In this document: in pieces, positions 1-8,137 of the stretch | How positions within the stretch are numbered: the stretch's first letter is position 1 | Layout of the letters: every line of letters begins with the position of its first letter | From: DAOUCP01 sp034432155 | GTDB taxonomy: Bacteria > Chloroflexota > Anaerolineae > Epilineales > Epilineaceae | Reading direction: 5' to 3' | Length of the DNA stretch: 37,976 nucleotides | Assembly (NCBI GenBank): GCA_034432155.1 | Contig: DAOUCP010000065.1 | Location: forward strand, 1 to 37,976 | Translations under genes and position numbers: made by a program | The notes under the pieces: model-generated | Database searches by the model: none | What the model saw: only the letters and a program-made list of their open reading frames with translations | Told to the model about the DNA's origin: nothing

Positions 1-221
1 CGTTTTTTGATGGCTACCGGCCGCAGTTCTACATCCGGACGATGGATGTAACAGGGACGGCTCACCTACCGGAAGGGACGGAGATGGTGATGCCGGGGGA
101 CAATGTGCAGTTGACGGTGGAGTTGTACAAGCCGGTAGCGTTGGAGGCACAGAGCCGGTTTGCGATTCGGGAGGGTGGTCACACCGTGGGTGCCGGTGTC
201 ATCACCGCCATTGAGGAATAG
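1..221 (+). CDS. tuf: Elongation factor Tu, C-terminal end (partial)
   Basis: This is the last ~72 residues of EF-Tu, the GTPase that carries aminoacyl-tRNA to the ribosome; the 5' part lies outside the window. The reading frame enters at base 3 and ends with TAG at 219-221. Domain III is recognisable from FDGYRPQFYIRTMDVTG, the MVMPGDNV loop and the closing RFAIREGGHTVGAGVI. It sits 9 nt before rpsJ, the common tuf-rpsJ junction where the str operon runs into the S10 operon, so the two are probably co-transcribed. The promoter for the ribosomal run must therefore lie upstream of this window. Confidence 0.96.
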   Translation, partial: FFDGYRPQFYIRTMDVTGTAHLPEGTEMVMPGDNVQLTVELYKPVALEAQSRFAIREGGHTVGAGVITAIEE

Positions 222-230
222 GCACGAGCC

Positions 231-542
231 ATGGCGCGACAGAAGATCCGCATTCGGCTGAAGGCGTACGACCATCGCGTGTTGGACCAGTCGGCGAAGA
301 AGATCGTCGATGAGGCCGAGCGGACCGGTGCGCAGTGCGTCGGACCGGTACCGCTGCCGACTCGGATTGAGCGCTTTGTCGTGATGCGCTCCACGTTCAT
401 CGACAAAGACTCGCGTGAGCACTTCGAGATTCGAACGCACAAGCGCTTGATCGACATCGTCGATCCCAGCGCCAAGACACTGGACTCGCTGACGCAGCTG
501 AACTTGCCGGCTGGCGTGGACATCGAGATCAAGTCAAGCTGA
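231..542 (+). CDS. rpsJ: 30S ribosomal protein S10
   Basis: S10 is a small-subunit head protein and, as NusE, a partner in antitermination. The product is 103 residues, the normal length. The family signature VPLPTRIERFVVMRS followed by STFIDKDSREHFEIRTHKR occupies roughly residues 40-71. ATG at 231 is the only sensible start, as it gives the standard MARQKIRIRLKAYDH N-terminus. It is the first gene of the S10 operon, preceded by tuf with a 9-nt gap and followed by rplC. Confidence 0.97.
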   Translation: MARQKIRIRLKAYDHRVLDQSAKKIVDEAERTGAQCVGPVPLPTRIERFVVMRSTFIDKDSREHFEIRTHKRLIDIVDPSAKTLDSLTQLNLPAGVDIEIKSS

Positions 543-588
543 AGCCGCCGCGGGAAAGCGGGGGCTGGAGCGCGGGAGTTGGGTGCCG

Positions 589-1218
589 ATGAAGGCGATT
601 CTGGGTTTCAAGAGAGGGATGGCGAGGCTGTTCGACGCCAACGGCTTGGCAGTGCCGGTGACCATCATCGAGGCCGGGCCGTGCACCGTCACCTGGGTGC
701 GAACGCCCGAGCGGGACGGCTATGCAGCGTTCCAGCTGGGGCTGGGCCAGGTCCGCGAGAAGCAGCTGACGCGTGCCGAACGGGGCCACCTTAAGCACGC
801 GGGCGGTAAGCTGTTCCGCTACCTGCGTGAGTTCCGCTGCGCCGAGGGGGAAGCGCCCGAGCTCGGCAGCACCGTGGATGCTGGGCTGTTCCGCACTGGT
901 GAGCGTGTCCATGTGACAGGGACCAGTCGGGGTCTCGGCTTCGCTGGGACGGTCAAGCGGCACCACTTCGGACGGCAGCGCAAGACGCACGGCCAGACGG
1001 ATCGGGAGCGAGCGCCGGGGGCCATCGGCGCCGGCACCTCGCCGGGACGTGTGTGGCGAGGCCAGCGCATGGCCGGTCGCATGGGCAATGTGCGGGTCAC
1101 GGTGCGCAACTTGGAAGTGATAGCGTCCGATCGGCAACGCAATCTGCTGGCCATTCGCGGGGCCGTCCCGGGTCCTCGCGGCGGTCTCGTGCTCATCCGC
1201 GGGACGAAAGGGAACTAG
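589..1218 (+). CDS. rplC: 50S ribosomal protein L3
   Basis: L3 is an early-assembly 23S rRNA-binding protein whose long loop reaches the peptidyl transferase centre. The product is 209 residues, the usual size. It starts MKAILGFKRGMARLF, close to the family consensus. The conserved loop is seen around residues 118-165: GFAGTVKRHHFG, then RAPGAIGAGTSPGRVWRGQR and MAGRMGN. I chose ATG 589 because GGGAG at 574-578 is 10 nt upstream and L3 normally begins MKAILG; an in-frame GTG at 583 is the alternative. It is followed 3 nt later by rplD. Confidence 0.95.
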   Translation: MKAILGFKRGMARLFDANGLAVPVTIIEAGPCTVTWVRTPERDGYAAFQLGLGQVREKQLTRAERGHLKHAGGKLFRYLREFRCAEGEAPELGSTVDAGLFRTGERVHVTGTSRGLGFAGTVKRHHFGRQRKTHGQTDRERAPGAIGAGTSPGRVWRGQRMAGRMGNVRVTVRNLEVIASDRQRNLLAIRGAVPGPRGGLVLIRGTKGN

Positions 1219-1221
1219 GCG

Positions 1222-1887
1222 ATGGAGGCTCCCCTTTTCAGCTTCGCTGGGGAAGCACTGGGGCACATTGCTCTGCCGGAGCAAGTGTTTGCCATCCAGC
1301 CAAACCGGGCAGTGATGCACCAAGCGCTGCTGCGCCAGTTGGCCAACATGCGGCGGGGCACGCACCGCACGCAGACACGATCGGAGGTCGATCGCACCAC
1401 CGCCAAGTGGTACCGACAGAAGGGGACCGGTCGCGCACGCCACGGCTCGCGCAGCGCGAACCTCTTCGTCGGCGGGGCGATCTGCCATGGGCCACAGCAC
1501 CGCTCCTATCGACAGCGCATGCCACGCCAGATGCGCCGCCTAGCCCTGCGTTCCGCCCTAGCGGCCAAGGCGCAGGAAGGCGCGATCATCGTCGTCGACG
1601 ACTTGACGATGGCAGCGCCGAAGACGCGCCTGGTTGCCGATTTCGTGGCCAAGGTTTGTGAAGACCGTTCGACGCTCGTGCTCTTGGCCGGTCGCAACGA
1701 TGCCCTGGAACGAAGCGTGCGCAACCTGCCACATGTGCGGTACCTCCGCTCGGCCTACCTGAATGTGCGGGATATCCTCAACCACGACTGGTTGGTCCTG
1801 GAGCAACCGGCGCTGCAAGCGGTCGTCGATCATCTAGGCGCGGGCAAGGCGACGGGAGTCGAGGAGGACACCGATGCGGGTGCATGA
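1222..1887 (+). CDS. rplD: 50S ribosomal protein L4
   Basis: L4 binds 23S rRNA and lines the peptide exit tunnel; in some bacteria it also represses its own operon. The product is 221 residues. The tunnel-loop signature is WYRQKGTGRARHGSR (about residues 63-77), followed by FVGGAICHGP and MRRLALRSALAAKAQ. The loop has a few less usual residues (ICHGPQHR where VFGPKPR is common). The 3' end overlaps rplW by 14 nt, indicating translational coupling. Confidence 0.94.
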   Translation: MEAPLFSFAGEALGHIALPEQVFAIQPNRAVMHQALLRQLANMRRGTHRTQTRSEVDRTTAKWYRQKGTGRARHGSRSANLFVGGAICHGPQHRSYRQRMPRQMRRLALRSALAAKAQEGAIIVVDDLTMAAPKTRLVADFVAKVCEDRSTLVLLAGRNDALERSVRNLPHVRYLRSAYLNVRDILNHDWLVLEQPALQAVVDHLGAGKATGVEEDTDAGA

Positions 1888-2155
1888 GGTGCTGATTCGG
1901 CCGGTGACGACCGAGAAGAGCGATGCCCTGACCGAGCAGGCCAGGCAGTATGTGTTCGAAGTCGATCGGCGGGCAAACAAGCGCGAAATCCAGAACGCGG
2001 TGGAGTCGACCTTCCGGGTCCAGGTGGTCGGGGTGCGCACGATGATGATGCCTGGCAAGGTGCGGCGCTGGGGAAGGCACCTGAGTCATCAGCCAGCCTG
2101 GAAGAAGGCGGTGGTGACCGTGGCTGCCGGGCAGGAGATCCGGCTTTTCGAGTGA
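1874..2155 (+). CDS. rplW: 50S ribosomal protein L23
   Basis: L23 lies at the tunnel exit and is the docking site for trigger factor and SRP. The product is 93 residues. Family features are LIRPVTTEKSDAL near the N-terminus and YVFEVDRRANKREIQNAVES in the middle. The start ATG lies 14 nt inside the end of rplD, so translation is probably coupled. rplB follows 8 nt after the stop. Confidence 0.94.
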   Translation: MRVHEVLIRPVTTEKSDALTEQARQYVFEVDRRANKREIQNAVESTFRVQVVGVRTMMMPGKVRRWGRHLSHQPAWKKAVVTVAAGQEIRLFE

Positions 2156-2163
2156 GGTGATCG

Positions 2164-2997
2164 ATGGCCATCAAGGTCTACAAGCCCACCTCCGCGGGTC
2201 GCCGCGGCATGATGGGCCAGACGTTCGAGGAGCTTACGCGACGACGGCCTGAGCGCTCGCTCGTCGTGCCGCTCAAGAGCCAGGCCGGACGCAGCCATGG
2301 CCGGGTAGTGGTGCGCCATCGCGGCGGCGGGCACAAGCGACGCTACCGGCTGATCGACTTTCGGCGCGACAAGCACGGCGTGGCTGGGCGACTGACGACG
2401 ATCGAATACGATCCCAACCGAACGGCGCGCATCGGCCTGGTCGTCTACGCCGACGGCGAGAAGCGTTACATTCTGGCGCCGGTTGGTTTGCGGGTCGGCG
2501 ACGCGGTGACCAGTGGCCCCAAGGCCGAGGTGCGAGTGGGCAACGCGCTGCCGCTGCGCAACATCCCGTTGGGTACGCTGGTGCACAACATTGAGCTGGC
2601 GCGCGGTCGGGGCGGACAGCTGGTGCGTTCGGCCGGCGCCGGCGCGCAGCTTCTGGCCAAGGAGGGCGATTACGCCCACGTGCGGCTGCCCTCGGGCGAG
2701 GTACGCCTGGTGCATCTCGACAATCTGGCCACCATTGGCCAGGTCGGCAACGTCGAGCACGCCAACATCCATCTCGGCAAAGCTGGGCGGAAGCGCTGGC
2801 TGGGTCGGCGACCGACGGTCCGCGGTTCGGCCATGGATCCAGGGAGCCATCCCCATGGGGGTGGTGAGGGCAAGGCGCCGATCGGCCTGCCCGGTCCCAA
2901 GACGCCTTGGGGCAAGCCGGCCCGTGGTGTCCGGACCCGGAACAATCCAGCGACTGACCGGTTCATCGTACGTCGGCGCGCCCAGAAGCGCCGCTAG
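2164..2997 (+). CDS. rplB: 50S ribosomal protein L2
   Basis: L2 is a primary 23S rRNA-binding protein needed for subunit association and peptidyl transfer. The product is 277 residues, normal for the family. The N-terminal RNA-binding part has GRVVVRHRGGGHKRRYRLID. The C-terminal signature MDPGSHPHGGGEGKAPIG contains the conserved histidine linked with peptidyl transferase activity, followed by TPWGKPARGVRTRNN. It lies between rplW and rpsS with short gaps. Confidence 0.97.
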   Translation: MAIKVYKPTSAGRRGMMGQTFEELTRRRPERSLVVPLKSQAGRSHGRVVVRHRGGGHKRRYRLIDFRRDKHGVAGRLTTIEYDPNRTARIGLVVYADGEKRYILAPVGLRVGDAVTSGPKAEVRVGNALPLRNIPLGTLVHNIELARGRGGQLVRSAGAGAQLLAKEGDYAHVRLPSGEVRLVHLDNLATIGQVGNVEHANIHLGKAGRKRWLGRRPTVRGSAMDPGSHPHGGGEGKAPIGLPGPKTPWGKPARGVRTRNNPATDRFIVRRRAQKRR

Positions 2998-3014
2998 CAC
3001 TTGGGGATATCGCC

Positions 3015-3299
3015 ATGGCTCGATCCGTCAAGAAAGGTCCATACATCGAGGCGAAGCTGTTGCGGCGCATCGAAGAGCTGAACGCTGCCGGGGAAAAGCG
3101 AGTCGTCCGCACGTGGTCTCGAGCGAGCACCATCTTCCCGCAGATGGTCGGTCACACCATCGCTGTCCACAACGGCCGCCATCACGTGCCGGTGTACGTG
3201 ACGGAGAACATGGTGGGTCATAAACTGGGCGAATTTGCGCCGACACGGACTTTCCGGAGCCACTCGCACAAAGAGAAGGGTGCCCGGGTCCGCCGCTAG
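3015..3299 (+). CDS. rpsS: 30S ribosomal protein S19
   Basis: S19 sits in the head of the small subunit next to S13 and the A-site finger. The product is 94 residues, with the standard start MARSVKKGPYIEAKLLRRIE. The family signature VGHTIAVHNGRHHVPVYVTE is followed by NMVGHKLGEFAPTRTFRSH. It is in canonical order between rplB and rplV. Confidence 0.97.
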   Translation: MARSVKKGPYIEAKLLRRIEELNAAGEKRVVRTWSRASTIFPQMVGHTIAVHNGRHHVPVYVTENMVGHKLGEFAPTRTFRSHSHKEKGARVRR

Positions 3300-3327
3300 G
3301 CGACGGCGCAGAAGGAGAGGTTGGACG

Positions 3328-3723
3328 ATGGGATTCTCGATCCGTGCCACAGCGCGCTTCATCCCGATATCGCCCCGCAAGGTGCGGCTGGTCGCGGACG
3401 CCGTGCGGGGGATGCCAACGGCAGAGGCACTGGCCTTGTTGCGTCTGACTCCCAAGGCGGCGGCGCGCCCGGTCTCGAAACTGATCGCCAGCGCGGTGGC
3501 CAATGCGCGCGAGACGTACGGTCTGGAGGCGGACGACTTGTATGTGGCCGAGATCGCGGCCGACGGTGGGCCCAGCCAGCGCCGGGGCCGCTGGCGCGCT
3601 CGCGGGCGCTTTGGCCCGCTCCTGAAACGTAGCTGCCACATCCGTGTCGCCTTGCGCGAGTGTCCGAGCGCCGTGGCGGCCAGGTCAGACACTGGCACTC
3701 GTAGCAAGAAGGGGGAGCAGTAA
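3328..3723 (+). CDS. rplV: 50S ribosomal protein L22
   Basis: L22 contacts all 23S rRNA domains, and its beta-hairpin lines the exit tunnel. The product is 131 residues from ATG 3328. That start is preceded by GGAGAGG at 3314-3320 (7 nt spacing) and gives MGFSIRATARFIPISPRKVR; the frame stays open further upstream but without family similarity. SPRKVRLVADAVRG and the hairpin region QRRGRWRARGRFGPLLKRSCHI are diagnostic. There is a short hydrophilic C-terminal tail. The stop overlaps the rpsC start by one base (TAATG). Confidence 0.94.
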   Translation: MGFSIRATARFIPISPRKVRLVADAVRGMPTAEALALLRLTPKAAARPVSKLIASAVANARETYGLEADDLYVAEIAADGGPSQRRGRWRARGRFGPLLKRSCHIRVALRECPSAVAARSDTGTRSKKGEQ

Positions 3724-4400
3724 TGGGACGGAAGGTCCATCCGTACGGCTTTCGCCTGCGAATCATCAAGCCTTGGCGGGCACGTTGGTTCGCCACGGGC
3801 AGCGAGTATGCGCAACTCTTGGAGGAGGACTTGCGCATCCGCTCCCTGGTGCGATCGGTCACCGGCCATTCGGGGATCGGTGACATCACCATTGATCGCT
3901 TCCCACGCCAGGTGAACGTGACGATTCACACCGCCAAACCGGGCATCGTCATCGGCAAGAAGGGCACCAGCGTGAACCTGCTGCGCGACCGCCTGCGGGC
4001 CATGACGGGCAAGCTGGCCCGGGTGGACGTCGTCGAGATTCCGAATCCTGACATGGACGCGGCGATCATCGCTGAGTCCATCGCCAGCCAGATGGAGCGG
4101 CGCATCAGCCACAAGCGGGCGATGAAGCAGGCCGGCTTCCGCGCCATGCGGGCAGGTGCCCAGGGCATCAAGATCGTCGTTGGCGGTCGGCTCTCGGGCG
4201 TGGAGATGGCTCGCAAGGACGGGATCATCATGGGCCGGGTACCGCGCCAGACGCTGCGTGCCGACATTGACTACGCGCAGAACGAGGCGCTGACCACCTA
4301 TGGCCGCATCGGCGTGAAATGTTGGGTGTACCGCAAGGAAATCCTCCCCGGCGAGGAGCCGCTGCGGGCTTCGGACAGCGACTTCGCGGCGGCCAAGTAG
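3723..4400 (+). CDS. rpsC: 30S ribosomal protein S3
   Basis: S3 is a head protein at the mRNA entry channel with helicase-type function alongside S4 and S5. The product is 225 residues. The N-terminus is MGRKVHPYGFRLRIIKPW. A KH domain follows with GIVIGKKGTSVNLLRDRL around residues 76-93. The C-terminal S3 domain has GAQGIKIVVGGRLSGVEMAR and GRIGVKCWVYRKE. It starts inside the rplV stop codon (1-nt overlap). Confidence 0.97.
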   Translation: MGRKVHPYGFRLRIIKPWRARWFATGSEYAQLLEEDLRIRSLVRSVTGHSGIGDITIDRFPRQVNVTIHTAKPGIVIGKKGTSVNLLRDRLRAMTGKLARVDVVEIPNPDMDAAIIAESIASQMERRISHKRAMKQAGFRAMRAGAQGIKIVVGGRLSGVEMARKDGIIMGRVPRQTLRADIDYAQNEALTTYGRIGVKCWVYRKEILPGEEPLRASDSDFAAAK

Positions 4401-4415
4401 CCAGGCAGGTGAACG

Positions 4416-4850
4416 ATGTTGATGCCCAAGCGAACCAAGTATCGGAAGCAGTTCCGGGGACGAATGAAGGGGCGGGCCTCGCGGGGCAACGATGTCCACT
4501 TCGGCGATTACGGCCTGATGAGCCTCTCCGCAGCCTGGATCACCAGCCGACAAATCGAGGCCGCGCGCCGGGCCATCGTGCGCTACGTGAAGCGTGGTGG
4601 GAAGATTGTGATTCGCATCTTCCCCGACAAGCCGGTGACCAAGAAAGCGGCCGAGACCCGGATGGGATCGGGCAAGGGGGCGGTGGATCATTGGGTGGCG
4701 GTGGTGCGGCCGGGCCAGATCCTGTTCGAGATCAGCGGCGTCACCGAGCCGCAGGCTCGCGAGGCGTACCGGCTGGCCGGCCACAAGCTGCCGGTCGAGA
4801 CTCAATTCGTGCGCCGCGAGCAGTTCTCGCTTGGCGGAGGTGAGGCATGA
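4416..4850 (+). CDS. rplP: 50S ribosomal protein L16
   Basis: L16 organises the A-site region of the large subunit. The product is 144 residues with the standard start MLMPKRTKYRKQFRGRMKGR. The signatures FPDKPVTKKAAETRMGSGKG and the following VDHWVAVVRPGQILFEI are typical. The stop overlaps the rpmC start by 4 nt (ATGA), so the two are translationally coupled. Confidence 0.97.
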   Translation: MLMPKRTKYRKQFRGRMKGRASRGNDVHFGDYGLMSLSAAWITSRQIEAARRAIVRYVKRGGKIVIRIFPDKPVTKKAAETRMGSGKGAVDHWVAVVRPGQILFEISGVTEPQAREAYRLAGHKLPVETQFVRREQFSLGGGEA

Positions 4851-5074
4851 AGGTGGAAGAAGCCGCGGCCATGTCGCCCACGGAGCTCGAGTCAGCCATT
4901 GCCACGACCGAGCGGGAGCTGTTCAACCTGCGATTTCAGCATGCCGCTGGCCGACTGAGTGACACCAGTCGACTGCGGCAGGTTCGCCGCGACCTGGCAT
5001 GCTTGCTCACGGTGCGGCGCGAACGAGCACTGGGGATCCGGGCTGTGGTCAGCGGCACAAAGGAGGCGGAGTAG
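4847..5074 (+). CDS. rpmC: 50S ribosomal protein L29
   Basis: L29 is a small helical-hairpin protein at the tunnel exit beside L23. The product is 75 residues. The core ELFNLRFQHAAGRLSDTSRL matches the family pattern LFNLRFQ..TGQL.N..R. The N- and C-terminal extensions are modest. It overlaps rplP by 4 nt, and its stop directly abuts the rpsQ ATG at 5075. Confidence 0.92.
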   Translation: MKVEEAAAMSPTELESAIATTERELFNLRFQHAAGRLSDTSRLRQVRRDLACLLTVRRERALGIRAVVSGTKEAE

Positions 5075-5326
5075 ATGCCACGGCGTCAACTACAGGGCAT
5101 TGTGGTCAGTGACCGCATGGACAAGACGGTGGTGGTGCGCGTCGAGCAAGTGCGTGCCCATCGTCTCTACCGCAAGGTCATGCGGGTCCACAAGCGGTAC
5201 AAAGCGCACGATGAGACGAACGAAGCGCGAGCCGGCGACGTGGTGGTGATCGAGGAATGTCGCCCCATGAGTCGCGAGAAGCGCTGGCGCGTGGTGTTCC
5301 GGCAGCGAAAGGAACCCCAGCCATGA
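5075..5326 (+). CDS. rpsQ: 30S ribosomal protein S17
   Basis: S17 is an OB-fold protein of the small-subunit body. The product is 83 residues. The family motif is LQGIVVSDRMDKTVVVRVE, and GDVVVIEECRPMSREKRWRV closes the fold. It starts directly after the rpmC stop and overlaps rplN by 4 nt (ATGA). Confidence 0.95.
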   Translation: MPRRQLQGIVVSDRMDKTVVVRVEQVRAHRLYRKVMRVHKRYKAHDETNEARAGDVVVIEECRPMSREKRWRVVFRQRKEPQP

Positions 5327-5691
5327 TCCAAATGCAGACGCGGCTGCGGGCCGCAGACAATACCGGGGCTCGTGAGCTGCAGTGCATCAAGGTCCTGGGT
5401 GGCTCCCAGCGCCGCTATGCCGGCGTGGGTGACGTCATCGTCTGCAGCGTGAAGCAAGCCGCGCCCCATGGCGCGGTGAAGAAAGGCGAGGTAGTGCGCG
5501 CCGTAGTGGTGCGCACTGCCAAGACCTATGGGCGGCCGGATGGCACATACATCCGGTTCGATGACAACGCAGCGGTCATCATCGACAAGGATGGCAATCC
5601 GCGTGGCACTCGGATCTTCGGCCCCGTCGGCCGCGAGTTGCGGGAGCGGGGCTTCATGAGGATCGTGAGCCTGTCACCAGAAGTGCTTTAG
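5323..5691 (+). CDS. rplN: 50S ribosomal protein L14
   Basis: L14 forms inter-subunit bridges with 16S rRNA. The product is 122 residues from ATG 5323, the invariant family length. It starts MIQMQTRLRAADNTGAREL, and the signature GVGDVIVCSVKQAAPHGAVK is present. The frame is open upstream inside rpsQ, but family length and the ATGA overlap fix the start. Confidence 0.97.
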   Translation: MIQMQTRLRAADNTGARELQCIKVLGGSQRRYAGVGDVIVCSVKQAAPHGAVKKGEVVRAVVVRTAKTYGRPDGTYIRFDDNAAVIIDKDGNPRGTRIFGPVGRELRERGFMRIVSLSPEVL

Positions 5692-5703
5692 CGGGAGACG
5701 ACG

Positions 5704-6021
5704 ATGCAACGGATCAAGAAGGGCGACCAGGTGGAGGTGATCGCTGGCGACGACAAGGGGACGCGCGGCGAGGTCAACCGCGTGCTCCCACGGCAGAACC
5801 GGGTCGTGATCCACGGCGTCAACCTCATCAAGAAGCATCAGCGGCGCACCGGCTCGGTGCGGACCCAGACGGGCATTATCGAGTTCGAGGCACCGGTGCA
5901 CCTGTCCAATGTCCAGCCGGTATGTCCCGTCTGCGATCGGCCGGTTCGTGTTGGCTATCGCCGCTCCACAGACGGCGTGGTCACCCGGGTCTGCCGTCGC
6001 TGCCATCGAGCGCTGGACTGA
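5704..6021 (+). CDS. rplX: 50S ribosomal protein L24, zinc-ribbon type
   Basis: L24 is an assembly-initiator protein of the large subunit with a KOW motif. The product is 105 residues. KKGDQVEVIAGDDKGTRGEV is the KOW segment (about residues 4-23). The C-terminal half carries CPVC near residue 77 and CRRCH near residue 98, a four-cysteine metal-site pattern seen in many bacterial L24 proteins. It lies in canonical order between rplN and rplE. Confidence 0.95.
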   Translation: MQRIKKGDQVEVIAGDDKGTRGEVNRVLPRQNRVVIHGVNLIKKHQRRTGSVRTQTGIIEFEAPVHLSNVQPVCPVCDRPVRVGYRRSTDGVVTRVCRRCHRALD

Positions 6022-6033
6022 CGGAGGCTGGTC

Positions 6034-6573
6034 ATGGATCTGCGAGCCCGATATAACCAGGAAGTGGTTCCGCGCCTGAAGGAGGAGCTGGGGTACCGGT
6101 CGCCGATGGAGATCCCGCGGATTGAGAAGGTCGTGCTGAACGTTGGCTTGGGGGAGGCCCTGTCGAATCCGAAGGCGCTGGAAGGCGCATCCGGCGACCT
6201 GGCCACCATCAGCGGACAGAAGCCGGTCATTACCCGGGCGCGACGGAGCATCGCCAGCTTCAAGGTTCGTGAGGGCAACCCGATCGGCGTGAAGGTTACC
6301 CTGCGCGGGCGGCGGATGTATGACTTCCTGGAGCGGCTCATCGAGGTGGCGCTGCCGCGAACGCGCGACTTCCGGGGCGTCAGCCCGGACTCGTTCGATG
6401 GCCACGGCAATTACACCCTGGGCATCAAGGAGCAATTGGTCTTTCCGGAGATCGACTACGACAAGGTAGATGCGGTGCGGGGACTCGAGGTGTCGATCGT
6501 CACGACGGCTCGCACCGACGAGGAGGCGCGGCGGCTGCTCACTCTGCTGGGCATGCCGTTCGCCCGGAGCTAG
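6034..6573 (+). CDS. rplE: 50S ribosomal protein L5
   Basis: L5 binds 5S rRNA and the P-site tRNA region of the central protuberance. The product is 179 residues, the family norm. Diagnostic stretches are PRIEKVVLNVGLGEA near residue 30, ARRSIASFKVREGNPIGVKV near 70, and GHGNYTLGIKEQLVFPEIDY near 128. The stop is 9 nt before the GTG start of rpsN. Confidence 0.97.
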   Translation: MDLRARYNQEVVPRLKEELGYRSPMEIPRIEKVVLNVGLGEALSNPKALEGASGDLATISGQKPVITRARRSIASFKVREGNPIGVKVTLRGRRMYDFLERLIEVALPRTRDFRGVSPDSFDGHGNYTLGIKEQLVFPEIDYDKVDAVRGLEVSIVTTARTDEEARRLLTLLGMPFARS

Positions 6574-6582
6574 GAGGCAAGG

Positions 6583-6765
6583 GTGGCCAAGACGTGCATG
6601 ATGTATCGCGAGGCACGACGGAAGTACGAGACACGGGTACGCAATCGGTGCATGCTTTGCGGGCGGCCGCGTGGCTACATGCGCAAGTTCCGCATGTGCC
6701 GGATTTGCTTCCGCCGCTTGGCTCTTGAGGGCCAGGTTCCGGGTGTGGCGAAGTCGAGCTGGTGA
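6583..6765 (+). CDS. rpsN: 30S ribosomal protein S14, zinc-binding (type Z)
   Basis: S14 is a head protein needed for late 30S assembly. This is the short form with two CXXC pairs (CMLC and CRIC), i.e. the zinc-containing type Z, 60 residues long. The typical NRCMLCGRPRGYMRKFRMCR core and the C-terminal GQVPGVAKSSW are present. It starts with GTG at 6583, with AGGAGG overlapping the rplE stop upstream. Confidence 0.97.
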   Translation: MAKTCMMYREARRKYETRVRNRCMLCGRPRGYMRKFRMCRICFRRLALEGQVPGVAKSSW

Positions 6766-6789
6766 GCGAGTGACCAACGGAGCGAAGTG

Positions 6790-7191
6790 ATGAGCACGCC
6801 CGACCCTATTGCAGACATGCTGACACGGATCCGCAACGGTGTGATGCGACGTCACAACCACGTGACGGTGCCGGCGTCCAAGCTCAAGGAGGCCATCGCC
6901 CGCATCCTCGAGGATGAGGGGTACATCAAGGGCTACGAGATGATCGGCGACGTCCAGGCGCACCGTGTGATGCGCATCGAGCTAAGGTACACGTCGAATC
7001 GCGAGCCCGTCATCAGTCACCTGGAGCGGGTGAGCAAGCCCGGCCGCAGGGTTTACACCAAGCGCCGCGATGCGCCTTGGGTGCTTCAGGGCATGGGCAT
7101 CGCGATTCTCTCGACCTCCAAAGGGGTCATGACCGATCGCCAGGCACGCCGCGAGAACGTCGGCGGCGAGGTCCTGTGCCGAGTGTGGTAG
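6790..7191 (+). CDS. rpsH: 30S ribosomal protein S8
   Basis: S8 is a primary 16S rRNA-binding protein of the central domain; in E. coli it is the spc operon repressor. The product is 133 residues. It begins MSTPDPIADMLTRIRNG, and the C-terminal signature is GMGIAILSTSKGVMTDRQAR followed by NVGGEVLCRVW. ATG 6790 is preferred because GGAG at 6779-6782 is 7 nt upstream; a GTG directly before it (6787) is the alternative. Confidence 0.97.
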   Translation: MSTPDPIADMLTRIRNGVMRRHNHVTVPASKLKEAIARILEDEGYIKGYEMIGDVQAHRVMRIELRYTSNREPVISHLERVSKPGRRVYTKRRDAPWVLQGMGIAILSTSKGVMTDRQARRENVGGEVLCRVW

Positions 7192-7203
7192 GCAGGTAAG
7201 CCA

Positions 7204-7752
7204 ATGTCCCGAATTGGACGCAGTCCGGTCCCGGTGCCGGCCGGAGTACACGTCGACATTGAGGGCACCACGGTGACGGTGAGGGGGCCGAACGGCCAGC
7301 TGGCGCGGCAGTTCCACCCGGAGATGACCATCGTTCGCGAAGGGGACGTTCTCCGGGTGCAACGACCCTCGGACAGCGACGCCCATCGGGCCTTGCATGG
7401 CCTGACGAGGGCACTGCTGGCGAACATGGTCGTAGGCGTGGCCGAGGGGTTCGAGAAGGTCCTGGAGATCGAGGGCACCGGGTATCGGGCCGAGCTGGAC
7501 GGCGAAACGCTCGTGCTGGAGGTCGGGTATTCCCATCCGGTGCGCTTCGTGCCTCCGGCAGGCCTCCGCTTTGAGGTTGCCGAGCGCGGCAAGCGAATCA
7601 TCGTCCGCGGTTGCGACCGCGAAGTGGTTGGTCAAACGGCGGTTGAGATTCGTCGCACTCGGCCGCCGGAGCCTTACAAGGGGAAGGGCGTTCGTTACAG
7701 CGACGAGGTGGTGCGTCGCAAGGCCGGCAAGGCCGGGAAGGTGGGTGGATGA
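7204..7752 (+). CDS. rplF: 50S ribosomal protein L6
   Basis: L6 sits at the base of the L7/L12 stalk near the factor-binding site. The product is 182 residues. It starts MSRIGRSPVPVPAGVHV, contains GFEKVLEIEGTGYRAELDG around residues 82-100, and ends with the diagnostic RPPEPYKGKGVRYSDEVVRR. The last bases (GGATGA) overlap the rplR start by 4 nt. Confidence 0.97.
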   Translation: MSRIGRSPVPVPAGVHVDIEGTTVTVRGPNGQLARQFHPEMTIVREGDVLRVQRPSDSDAHRALHGLTRALLANMVVGVAEGFEKVLEIEGTGYRAELDGETLVLEVGYSHPVRFVPPAGLRFEVAERGKRIIVRGCDREVVGQTAVEIRRTRPPEPYKGKGVRYSDEVVRRKAGKAGKVGG

Positions 7753-8126
7753 TGGCGACCGACGTGGCCCGTCGAAGGCGTGAGGCACGCCTGCGCCGCC
7801 ACCGGCGCATTCGGCAGCGGATTCGAGGCACTGGCGAGCGTCCACGGCTGGCCGTTTTCCGCAGTCTACGTCACATCTCAGCCCAGGTGATCGACGATCA
7901 CCGCGGCCACACCATCGCCAGCGCCTCGACGGCCGAGCCACTGGTCGCTGCGCGACTGGCCGGTCTGGCCAAGACGGCCCGCGCGAGTGTCGTCGGCCAG
8001 GTGGTTGCCGAGCGGGCGATGGCACTTGGAGTGACGAGCGTTGTCCTGGACCGCGGCGGCTACCGTTACCACGGTCGGGTTCGCGCCCTGGCGGATGCGG
8101 CGCGCGAAGCTGGCCTGCACTTCTAG
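7749..8126 (+). CDS. rplR: 50S ribosomal protein L18
   Basis: L18 binds 5S rRNA with L5. The product is 125 residues with an arginine-rich N-terminus (RRRREARLRRHRRIRQRIRG) followed by RPRLAVFRSLRHISAQVID. The C-terminal VVLDRGGYRYHGRVRALADA closes the family pattern. Two adjacent ATGs (7749 and 7752) are possible; the first overlaps the rplF stop. Confidence 0.95.
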   Translation: MMATDVARRRREARLRRHRRIRQRIRGTGERPRLAVFRSLRHISAQVIDDHRGHTIASASTAEPLVAARLAGLAKTARASVVGQVVAERAMALGVTSVVLDRGGYRYHGRVRALADAAREAGLHF

Positions 8127-8137
8127 GAGCGAGGGCT

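Noticed and set aside
529..1500. Long minus-strand open frames opposite the ribosomal genes (also 2089-3000, 2994-4805, 5674-6963, 6982-8025).
   Set aside because: They are antisense shadows of well-identified ribosomal genes in high-GC DNA; their translations are Arg/Pro/His-rich without any family pattern.
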